Shown: positions 7,863-15,900 of the stretch, piece by piece
Numbering within the stretch: the first letter of the stretch is position 1
Layout: each line of letters starts with the position of its first letter
From: Pseudomonadota bacterium
Lineage (GTDB): Bacteria; Pseudomonadota; Gammaproteobacteria; Xanthomonadales; Xanthomonadaceae
DNA: 20,229 nt
Reading direction: 5' to 3'
Assembly (NCBI GenBank): GCA_023430045.1
Contig: JAEZCF010000127.1
Span: forward strand, 1 to 20,229
Program-made: the position numbers and the translations under genes
Notes under the pieces: model-generated
The model's database searches: none
Told to the model about the DNA's origin: nothing
Seen by the model: the letters and a program-made list of their open reading frames with translations, nothing else

Positions 7863-8855
7863 TTATTTCGCCAGCTGCATCAGGGTGGAATTCACCCAGC
7901 CCTTGTTGCCCATCTCATCTTCCACTTCCCACATGGTGCCTTCCTTGGTGCCGGTGGGGTACAGCAGCATGCCCGGCTCCAGTTCGCGCACGGCAGCACC
8001 GGTTCCCTTGGCATTGCCCAGCAGGCGGCCCGGCTTGAGCATCGTCACCGCCTGGCTGCTGTTGGCCGCCGATGCATCCTGTGGCAGTCCGCCCAGCTCG
8101 GCCACCAGGTCCGTGTAGGCCTGCAGGTACGCCAGCGTGATTACCTGGCCGATTTCGGTGTTCGCATAACCGCCTACGCCCATCGCACCGAGCCCGCCGC
8201 TGCCGAACAGGCCGCCACTGGCGCCCCAGCCCAGATCGGTCTTCTTGGAGTTGCCTTCGACCAGGGCCAGCTGTTCGGACGAACGCACGTCGGTCAGGGT
8301 CAGCACCACGTCAGCGGTCTTGCTGCGGAAGTTCAGCCCGCTCACCACCGCGCCGGCCTTGCCGCCGATCAGTCCTCCCAGCAGGCCACCAATGGCATTG
8401 CCACCGGCATTGCTGTTCTGCGACACCAGGTCCGGCACCAGCACGTAATCGGCCGCGCGGATCTGGCCCTTGCCGATGTTGGAGCGGCCGCGCAGTTCGC
8501 CGTCGGCTGCCAGCGCGCGCTCGGCCTGTGCCGCCGCCATGCCCACGCCGCGGTCCACGAGCGTGAAGCACTTGGATTTGTTGACGAACACCTTGATCAG
8601 CTTGGACGGTGCCGGCAGTTGCTGGCCGGTCCACCAGTTCACGGTGTCCTCCGGTTCAATCACCGAAATGGAACCCAGCGGCTTGCTGCAGGTCGGAATC
8701 TGCGCCTGGCCCTGCTTGCTCTGCTCCTGCGCCGAGGTCTTGCTGGAGGCGAAGGCATCGCGCAGCCCCGCCGACGCCGGTGCGCTGAGCGCCGCCAGGC
8801 CGATGCCCAGCACGGTGCAGGCCAGAAGGTTGGCAAGCGTAGTGGTTTTGATCAT
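7863..8855 (-). CDS. CsgG-like exported protein with C-terminal SH3-like region
   Basis: A 330-aa protein with an N-terminal signal peptide (about residues 1-28, cleavage near PASA-GL). The middle part, about 60-260, has features I associate with CsgG/curli-assembly-like proteins: an early conserved segment (ISVIEPED), CFTLVDRG near 96-103, ADYVLVPDLV near 135-144, and a glycine-rich segment at 152-171 before strands KTADVVLTLTDV. The last 60 residues (LEPGMLLYPTG...WEVEDEMGNKGWVN) look like a bacterial SH3 domain. A cysteine at position 13 in LLAC lies too early for a convincing lipobox, so this is probably not a lipoprotein, unlike E. coli CsgG. The 8855 start was chosen because it has the signal peptide and a GGGA site; an open frame continues upstream. 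No csgA/B/E/F partners lie nearby, so a role in curli is not supported. Confidence 0.7.
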   Translation of the reverse strand: MIKTTTLANLLACTVLGIGLAALSAPASAGLRDAFASSKTSAQEQSKQGQAQIPTCSKPLGSISVIEPEDTVNWWTGQQLPAPSKLIKVFVNKSKCFTLVDRGVGMAAAQAERALAADGELRGRSNIGKGQIRAADYVLVPDLVSQNSNAGGNAIGGLLGGLIGGKAGAVVSGLNFRSKTADVVLTLTDVRSSEQLALVEGNSKKTDLGWGASGGLFGSGGLGAMGVGGYANTEIGQVITLAYLQAYTDLVAELGGLPQDASAANSSQAVTMLKPGRLLGNAKGTGAAVRELEPGMLLYPTGTKEGTMWEVEDEMGNKGWVNSTLMQLAK

Positions 8856-9159
8856 GTCTGTTTCCCAGCGCTCCCGGCCGTTGCGGGCGGGGCGCGATCC
8901 ATTGGTTGAGAAGAGCCTGCGACGCAGGCCGGAATCCTTGCGCGACGCCTCCCCATATGGCGCCCGGGCAGAGGATATGACAGGCCTTTCACAACGGCAA
9001 CCGCAGCTGAACAACTCTGTGAGGACATGGGATGTGGGTCAATACCTCCGAGCGTCCCATGAGCGGGACAATGAGGTGATTCGACCGGAGATCGACTCAT
9101 TTTCACGCCAGCGCTACCCTGACTACGCCAAAAACGTCGAAAACCTTTCCGGGATATCC
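8856..9159. promoter_or_regulatory. Divergent intergenic region (CsgG-like / lpxR)
   Basis: About 304 bp between divergent starts, so promoters for both genes should lie here. On the plus strand TCGACT (9092-9097), 17 bp, then TACCCT (9115-9120) is a weak candidate for lpxR. A short inverted repeat, GTCCC-ATGAGC-GGGAC, lies near 9053-9069. I could not identify a convincing minus-strand promoter. Confidence 0.35.
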
Positions 9160-10221
9160 ATGCACCCCACGCGCCTTGCTGCCGCCTTCGGGCTGACCGG
9201 CCTGCTGGCCGCCGCCCTTCCCCTCCACGCCGCCGAGCAATGCAGCCAGAGCGCGTTGAGCGAACATCCACCGCAGGTCAATTTCCGTGTGGACAATGAT
9301 CTGTTTGGTGGTGCCGACCAGGATCAGGGCTATACCAATGGCGCGCAGCTGACGCTGGTGTCGCCGAACCTGGTGGACTACACCAACGATCCCTGCCTGC
9401 CCCGGCTGGCACGCTGGGTAAACAGCCATCTGGAAGCTCTGCATCCGGGCGAATTCGCGCAACAGAACATGATCTTCAGCGTGGCCCAGGGCATCTTCAC
9501 TCCCACCGATTTCACCCGGCGCGATGTGATCGAAGATGACCGCCCTTACGCCGGTGTCCTGATCGCCAGCTTCGGCTACAACGCCCGCAGCGGGAATTAC
9601 CTGCAGACCACGCAGCTGACGGTCGGCGTGGTGGGCCCGTGGGCGCTGGGCAAGGAAGTGCAGAACGCAGTACACGATGCGTTGGGCGACGAGAAATTCG
9701 AAGGCTGGCACAACCAGTTGCACAACGAACCGGTATTCATGCTGACGCACGAGCGGATGAACCGCTGGCCGCGCGATGCCTCCCTCAACGCAGGTGGCTG
9801 GGGATGGGATGCGATCAGCCATTACGGTGGTGCGGTCGGCAACCTGGCCACCCATCTCAACGCGGGTGGCGAAGTACGGTTCGGCTGGAAGCTGCCGGAT
9901 GATTTCGGCAGCACGCCCTTGCGGCCTGCCGGCGAAAACACCGCGCCCTCCAGCGGTGGCCGGTCCAGGGGCTGGTCGTGGCATCTGTTTGCCACAACCG
10001 ATGCCGCGTGGGTGATCCGTGACATCACCCTGGACGGCAATACCTTCCGCAACAGCCACAGCGTGGACAAGAAGCACGTGGTGGCGCAGGGGGGGTATGG
10101 CGTGGCGGTGATGCGCGGACGCTGGAAATTCGCGGTGGCGCGTTATCACAGCACCAAGGAATTCGACGGCCAGCGGCAATCGCCGATCTTCGGCAGCTTC
10201 ACCATCAGCCGCTCACTGTAG
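9160..10221 (+). CDS. lpxR: LpxR-type lipid A 3'-O-deacylase (DUF2219)
   Basis: A 353-aa outer-membrane beta-barrel enzyme expected to remove the 3'-acyloxyacyl group of lipid A. A signal peptide ends near residue 24 (PLHAA-EQC). Residues equivalent to the Salmonella LpxR active site appear in place: N46-D47 in RVDNDLFGG, T59 in GYTNG, and H184 with E190 in WHNQLHNEP, which keeps the six-residue spacing of H122/E128. Alternating amphipathic strands fill the rest, ending in ...FTISRSL. The ATG at 9160 has GGGA seven bases upstream and starts the signal peptide. The stop codon TAG lies inside a SMAG-like GTAG arm. It is divergent from the CsgG-like gene and convergent with the adhesin. Distant acyl-chain or calcium-site differences cannot be judged here. 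Confidence 0.88.
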   Translation: MHPTRLAAAFGLTGLLAAALPLHAAEQCSQSALSEHPPQVNFRVDNDLFGGADQDQGYTNGAQLTLVSPNLVDYTNDPCLPRLARWVNSHLEALHPGEFAQQNMIFSVAQGIFTPTDFTRRDVIEDDRPYAGVLIASFGYNARSGNYLQTTQLTVGVVGPWALGKEVQNAVHDALGDEKFEGWHNQLHNEPVFMLTHERMNRWPRDASLNAGGWGWDAISHYGGAVGNLATHLNAGGEVRFGWKLPDDFGSTPLRPAGENTAPSSGGRSRGWSWHLFATTDAAWVIRDITLDGNTFRNSHSVDKKHVVAQGGYGVAVMRGRWKFAVARYHSTKEFDGQRQSPIFGSFTISRSL

Positions 10222-10245
10222 TGCCGGGCTCTGCCGGGCAGAGCC
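10218..10245. repeat. Degenerate SMAG-like unit over the lpxR stop
   Basis: GTAG followed by GCCGGGCTCTGCC and GGGCAGAGCC is a truncated SMAG-like palindrome. The lpxR stop codon (10219-10221) is part of its GTAG. Confidence 0.55.
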
Positions 10246-10261
10246 TTGACCCAATGCGCGG

Positions 10262-10322
10262 GTAGAGCGGGGCTCTGCCCCGCTGCGCGATGATGCCCCA
10301 GCCGGGCAGAGCCCGGCTCTAC
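10262..10322. repeat. SMAG-type repeat pair
   Basis: A 61-bp dimer from GTAGAGCGGGGCTCTGCC to GCCCGGCTCTAC, with each arm palindromic. It is one of two near-identical dimers in tandem between the convergent lpxR and adhesin genes, where it may act as a two-way transcript barrier. Confidence 0.85.
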
Positions 10323-10334
10323 GTGATGCGCCGG

Positions 10335-10395
10335 GTAGAGCGGGGCTCTGCCCCGCTGGGCGACGATGCCTCAGCCGGGCAGAGCCCGGCTCTAC
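10335..10395. repeat. SMAG-type repeat pair (second copy)
   Basis: Same 61-bp organisation as the dimer 73 bp to the left, differing at only a few positions in the spacer. A further degenerate half, CCGGGCAGAGCCGGC, follows near 10414 close to the adhesin stop codon. Confidence 0.85.
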
Positions 10396-10434
10396 GCGTG
10401 ATGACCCAACACACCGGGCAGAGCCGGCTTCCGG

Positions 10435-12753
10435 TCACCAGCCGAAGCCGGCGCCGAAGCCCACCGATGCATCGTCACCACTGAGCGCACCGCCCACGGT
10501 CACCGTCGCGCGTTCGCTGATGGCACGCTGATAACCGACCGACAAGGCGGACTGCCCGCCCTGGAAACCGACACCCACGCCCACGCGGTTGTCGGTACGA
10601 ACACCAGCCGCACTGGTGGCCATGTTGAGCATCGCCGAGCTCATCGCGCCCTGGCGGTCGATTCGACGATCCATGCCCCGCAGACGCTGGTCCACTTCGC
10701 CCTTGAACACGTCGAAGCTGTCGCTCAGCCCCTGGAACCGGGTGTCGGTGTAGGTATTGGCCGAAGCGACGCCGCGATCAAGCTGCGCCTTGTTGACCGC
10801 ATCGGTCGCTTCGGTGCCCTCGGCGACGTTGACGATCTGCCGTTCGTTGCCAGCACTTCCCACCGAGACCGTGCCGGCGCGGTCGGCTATCGATCCCTGA
10901 CCCAGCGCCACCGCGTTGTCCGCGCTGGCTAGCGCGCCTTCGCCGATGGCCGTGGCGCCAACGCCGCTGGCCACCGCACCGGCACCCACTGCCGTGCCGG
11001 TGGGTGGCGCCGTGGTGACCGTCGCAGGCGTGCCGACATCGGATGTGGCCTGGGCCTGCGGTGCCACAGCGCCAGCCACCGGCGCATTGCCGCCCACACT
11101 GGCCATCCTGATCGTGCCCTGGCTGGTCAGCCGCTGATCGATGTCACTGACCTTGCCATCCAGTGCCGCCAGCGCACTTCCGACGTTGTTGTAGGTGGTG
11201 CCCTGGACGACATAGTTCGGGGCCACGAAAGCACCCTGCAGACCCACACTGGCTCCGCCACCGAGGATGCTGGCCGCATCGGTCAATGACTGGAACAGCT
11301 GGCCGCCGTTGATTGCCTGCATGCTGCCCGCCGCCACCTGACCGTTGCGCAGGTTGTCGATCACCGTGCCGCCGGTGCCGCCCAGCGTCGCCTTGCCCAG
11401 GCCGGCATCATCGTAGGTCAACACCGAAAGGAACGTGCCGCTGGTCGGGTCCAGCGCGCCAGCCGCCCGCAGCTGGGCGAGCGTCACCGCTTCGTCGTCG
11501 CTGGTCGCATTGGCCACGCCTGCCAGGCGTCGCGCACCATCGGTGCCACCGACATCCACCTGGCCGCCGCCCTTGCCGGCTGCCACATCCACGCTGCCAC
11601 GCACATCGTCGTAGCTCACCAGCCCGAAGTCGCCCTGCGAAAGATCCTCCACCACCTTGCCAAGATCGATGATGCTCTGGCGATTGGTACTCACCCGGCC
11701 ATCCAGGTTCCCCAGCGCATCGCCGACGTTGTTGTAGGTGCCACCATCCAGAACATAACGCGGTGCGACTACGCTGCCGTCCGCCGCCATTGCCGCAGCG
11801 CCGCCCAGCGCGGACGCCGTGGTCGCGGCGTTCTTCCTCAACTGCGCCATGTTCGCGGCGTCCGTGTCCTCTGTACCTGCGGCCAGGTGGGTGAGCTGGC
11901 GCAGCAGCCCGGTCTTGCCGATGGAGACGGAGTTCGCCCGGTCCGCGAGGGAGTCCGAGCCGATGGCCACCGCACCGCCCGCAGTCGCAGCCGAACGCAG
12001 CCCCAGTGCCACAGCGCCACTTCCCGTGGCGGTTGAAGTGGTTCCAACAGCGATGCTGCCTGCACCATTGGACAGGGCATCCTCGCCAAGCGCGATGCTG
12101 GCTGAATTCGACGAGGGAGAGTTGGAACGTGCATTTCCACCAATGGCGATGTTGCCCGCACGGCCTGTATTGTCTGCGGGTGTTTCCGCCTGGCCCTCGC
12201 CAACCTTGACGTAGTCGCTGCCGACGTCGGATATCGCCTGGTTCAACTGCCGCAGGTTGACTGCATCCGTTTCGGCCGTGCCGGCTGCCAGATTGGTGAT
12301 CTTGTTGTTGTTGAGGTTGGCTGTGCCACCAAAGGTGGAGTTGCCGTCCAGGAAAACGCCGCCATTGCCCACCATGTGGAGCTGGCCAGCGGCATTGCCC
12401 CATACCGCAGCCGTAGTGTCGTTGGTTCCACTACCGGTGCCGTTGACTCCGTTGCCCAGCCAGAACGAATAATACGCGCCACGGCAGGCGACCGGGCTGG
12501 TCTGTCCCCAGGTCACGCCGATGGATGTGCCGTAATCCTGGCCGGGATTGCAGAGCTGCAGACCGCCATTGTTCACGTCGGCAGATGCGCTTCCTGCCGC
12601 GCCACCGGTCAGCAGCAGTGCTGCCGCCGCGTGCTGCATGACGCGGCTTGCGCGCCTGCTTGCGTTCTTTTTCCCATGCAGGGAAGCCCGCTCCTGGGCA
12701 ACTGCCCAGGTACCGGTGGAAATGTTCCAGATCAGCGTGTGCACAGCATTCAT
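10435..12753 (-). CDS. Trimeric autotransporter adhesin, 772 aa (YadA/Hia type)
   Basis: Predicted type Vc secreted surface adhesin. It opens with an extended signal peptide region (MNAVHTLIWNISTGTWAVAQ), typical of these proteins, and signal cleavage is near residue 58. A non-repetitive N-terminal part holds two cysteines. YadA-like head repeats (xxAIGxxAxA) lie at about 198-280 and 586-635, with necks TDAVNLRQL (162-170), TDAANMAQL (297-305) and TDAVNKAQL (650-658). Between them is a Hia-like stalk. A Pro/Ala/Thr-rich linker covers about 552-590. The C-terminal anchor (about 700-772) ends GAGFGW with the expected aromatic residue. The start at 12753 is chosen for the signal region, although its ribosome site is weak. 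It is a shorter paralogue of the upstream adhesin, which is followed by its own terminator. Confidence 0.93.
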   Translation of the reverse strand: MNAVHTLIWNISTGTWAVAQERASLHGKKNASRRASRVMQHAAAALLLTGGAAGSASADVNNGGLQLCNPGQDYGTSIGVTWGQTSPVACRGAYYSFWLGNGVNGTGSGTNDTTAAVWGNAAGQLHMVGNGGVFLDGNSTFGGTANLNNNKITNLAAGTAETDAVNLRQLNQAISDVGSDYVKVGEGQAETPADNTGRAGNIAIGGNARSNSPSSNSASIALGEDALSNGAGSIAVGTTSTATGSGAVALGLRSAATAGGAVAIGSDSLADRANSVSIGKTGLLRQLTHLAAGTEDTDAANMAQLRKNAATTASALGGAAAMAADGSVVAPRYVLDGGTYNNVGDALGNLDGRVSTNRQSIIDLGKVVEDLSQGDFGLVSYDDVRGSVDVAAGKGGGQVDVGGTDGARRLAGVANATSDDEAVTLAQLRAAGALDPTSGTFLSVLTYDDAGLGKATLGGTGGTVIDNLRNGQVAAGSMQAINGGQLFQSLTDAASILGGGASVGLQGAFVAPNYVVQGTTYNNVGSALAALDGKVSDIDQRLTSQGTIRMASVGGNAPVAGAVAPQAQATSDVGTPATVTTAPPTGTAVGAGAVASGVGATAIGEGALASADNAVALGQGSIADRAGTVSVGSAGNERQIVNVAEGTEATDAVNKAQLDRGVASANTYTDTRFQGLSDSFDVFKGEVDQRLRGMDRRIDRQGAMSSAMLNMATSAAGVRTDNRVGVGVGFQGGQSALSVGYQRAISERATVTVGGALSGDDASVGFGAGFGW

Positions 12754-12779
12754 AAAGAAGGAAGCCTGTCGCGGGTAGG

Positions 12780-12801
12780 CCACCGCGGTAGTACGCAGTG
12801 G
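12780..12801 (-). promoter_or_regulatory. Leader stem-loop ahead of the 772-aa adhesin
   Basis: On the minus strand an 8-bp stem (12801-12794 with 12787-12780, including one G-U pair) closes a 6-nt loop, 27-48 nt upstream of the start codon. The next adhesin gene has a comparable leader hairpin. I found no clear -35/-10 pair in the short spacer. Confidence 0.4.
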
Positions 12802-12886
12802 CGTGGGATAGTGGGATGGTGGACGCATGGCGCCCGCGTCCGCTCATGCTCTGTGCGACGCGGTCACGTTGACATCAGACACAGCC

Positions 12887-12922
12887 GAAAACAAAAAGCC
12901 CGCGGCATCGCTGCCGCGGGCT
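12887..12922 (-). terminator. Intrinsic terminator of the 1406-aa adhesin
   Basis: AGCCCGCGGC (12897-12906) and GCCGCGGGCT (12913-12922) form a perfect 10-bp stem with a 6-nt loop. Read on the minus strand it is followed by TTTTTGTTTT, a classic Rho-independent terminator. It lies about 45 bp past the adhesin stop and ahead of the second adhesin gene. Confidence 0.92.
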
Positions 12923-12967
12923 TTGCGTTCCAGCCGAAGGCCGTCGCCTTCGGTTGACTCACTTCAC

Positions 12968-15900
12968 TTACCAGCTGTAGCCGGCACCGGCCGAAACGCT
13001 CTTGTCGCTGCCGCTGAACGCACCACCCAGGGACACCGAGACGTTCTTCTTTTCGCCCAGGATGCGCTGGTAGCCCACTGCCAGCGCGGTACGGCCGTTC
13101 TGCGCACCCACACCGGCGCCGATACGGTTGTCACCGGAAAGGCCCGCGGTGTTGATGGCCATGCCGGCATACGCCGAGCTCATCGCACCCATGCGGTCGA
13201 AGCGCTTGTCGACGCTGTGGAAGCGGTCGTCCACGTACTTGCGCTCGGCCTCGAAGCGATCGTTCATCTGTTGCACGTTGACCGCATCGGTCGGACGGAC
13301 GCCGGCACCGACATTGCTGACGATACGCTCGTTGCCTTCCGAACCCACCGAGAACTCGTTGTCACGGTCGGCCGTGGAGCCGGCACCAATGGCCACCGAG
13401 TTGTCACCGGAAGCGTCGGAACCCGCACCCACGGCAACGCCCTTGTCGCCGGTAGCCGAAGAACCTTCACCAATGGCCACCGAACCTGCGCCACCTGCGT
13501 CGGCACCGTCGCCAACTGCGACCGAGCCTTCACCGGTGCCCGGAGCAACCACCGGACCGCCGCTACCACCTGCACCGCCGCCGATGGAGCCGTCGGCGAT
13601 GCCCTGCTCGATGGTGCCCACACGACCGTCCAGGGCGCCCCACTTGGCTTCCCAGTCAGCGTTCATCTGGTACAGCTGACCACCGTTGACCGCCTCACGG
13701 CTGCCGGCGGCGATCAGGCCATTGCCCAGGTTGCCGATGACAGTGCCGTTGGTGCCACCCAGGGTGGCCTTGGCCAGGCTGCTGTCGTCATAGGTCAGCA
13801 CGCTCAGCACATCGCCGCTGACCGGATCGATCGCACCGGCTGCACGCAGCTGGGCCATCGTCACCGCGTCACCGTCATCAATGCCGTTGGCCACACCGCC
13901 AACACGGCGCTTGCCATCGGTGCCTTCCATGTCCACCACATCGCCGCCCTTGCCCGCAGCCACCTGCACATTGCCGGTGGTCGCATCGATGGTCACCAGG
14001 CCAGCCGCACCGCTGGACAGGTTGGTGACCTGCGTGGTGAGGTCGGTGATGTTGCCTTCTGCGTTGGTCACGCGGCCGTCGATGTTGGTGATGCTGGTTT
14101 CGTTGGCAGCCACACGGTCGTTGGTGGCGCTCAGCTGCGAGCCGTTCACGGCCTCGTCGCTGCCATCTTCCACCGTGCCATCAGCCACGCCGGCCAGCAC
14201 GCGGTTGCCATCGGCACCCGCAATGCTGACACGATTGCCGCCCTGCGCCGCCGCTACGTTCACCACGCCATTGGCCGCGTCGTAGGTGACGATGCCGGCT
14301 GCGCCCGAGGACAGGTTGTTGACCACGCTGGTCAGGTTGGTGATGTCACCCGTGTTGGTCGTCGTACGGCCATCGATGTTGGTGATCGCATCGCCAACAT
14401 TGGTCACCGTGGTGCCACCGACGGTGTAGCTCGGGGCCGTGATGGTGCCATCCGGATTGACGGTGGAACCGCCACCCAGGCCGTCGGCCACGCTCTGCGC
14501 GGTGCCCTTCAGCTGGGCCACATTGGCTGCATCATTGTCGGCCACACCAGCCTTGACACCCGACAGGGTACGATCGCCAGCGGTGCCGGCAAAGTTCACC
14601 GTGTCACCGGCCTGCGCCGATGCCACGTTGACGGTACCGGTCGGCGCGTCATAGCTGACGATGCCACCAACGCCGGCCTGCAGGTCGTTGACCACGCTGG
14701 TCAGGTTGGTGATGTCACCCGTGTTGGTCGTCGTACGGCCATCGATGTTGGTGATCGCATCGCCAACGTTCGTTACCGTGGTGCCACCGACGGTGTAGCT
14801 CGGCGCCGTGATGGTGCCGTCCGGGTTGACCACCGAACCGCCACCCAGGCCGTCGGCCACGCTCTGTGCGGTGCCCTTCAGCTGGCCGAAGTTGGCCGCA
14901 TCGGTATCCGCCACGCCAGCCTTGACGCCCGCCAGGGTGCGCTCACCGTCGGTGCCGGCGAAGTTCACCTTGTCGCCGTCCTTGCCGGTGGCAACGTTCA
15001 CTTCCTTGCTGGCCGCGTCATAGGTCACCAGACCAGCCGTGCCATCTGCCAGACCGTCCAGACGACCGTTGATGTTGGTGATGTCACCTTCATTGGTGGT
15101 CACACGTGCATCGATATTGGTCAGCGAGGTATCCACCGCGCCGAAGGCATCGCCCACGTTGGCGTAGTCGCTGCCACCGATGCTGTAGCTCGGAGCCGTG
15201 ATGCTGCCATCCGGATTGACGGTGGAACCTCCGCCCAGGCCGTCGGCCACGCTCTGTGCGGTGCCCTTCAGCTGGCCGAAGTTGGCCGCATCGGTATCCG
15301 CTACACCAGCCTTCACGCCCGTCAGGGTGCGCTCGCCAGCGGTGCCGGCGAAGTTCACCGTGTCGCCGCCCATATCGGTCGCCACGTTCACGCTGCCGGT
15401 CGCCGTATCGTACTTGACGATACCGACAGTGCCGTTGGTCAGGTTGGTGATGTCGCCCTGCAGATTGGTGACGTCACCCTTGACGTTGACGATGTCGCCT
15501 TCCACGGTGCCAACGCGACCGTCCAGATCGCTCAGCGAGGTATCCACGGCACCGAAGGCATCGCCCACATTGGCGTAGTCGCTGCCACCGATGCTGTAGC
15601 TCGGCGCGGTGACCTTGCCAGTGGCGTCCATGGCCGCGCCACCACCGAGCGCAGCGGCAACGCTGGTCGCGGTGTCGCTCAGCTGGCCGAAATTGACGGC
15701 ATCGGTGCGCGTGGTGCCGGCCTTGATGCCGGTCAGCGTACGGGTATCGCCGTTGGCGTCGCGCAGGTTGATGTCGCCGCCGACTTCCTTGTTGGCCACG
15801 GTGATTTCACCGGTCGTCGCATTGCGCTCGACCAGGCCGGGGCCGCCGGCACCGCCGGCGCTTTCCAGCGAATCGACACGGCCATCCAGGTTGCCCAGCG

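Noticed and set aside
8103..9270. Upstream extensions of the lpxR and CsgG-like frames
   Set aside because: The extensions overlap the opposite genes or each other, and they would bury clear signal peptides in the middle of the proteins.
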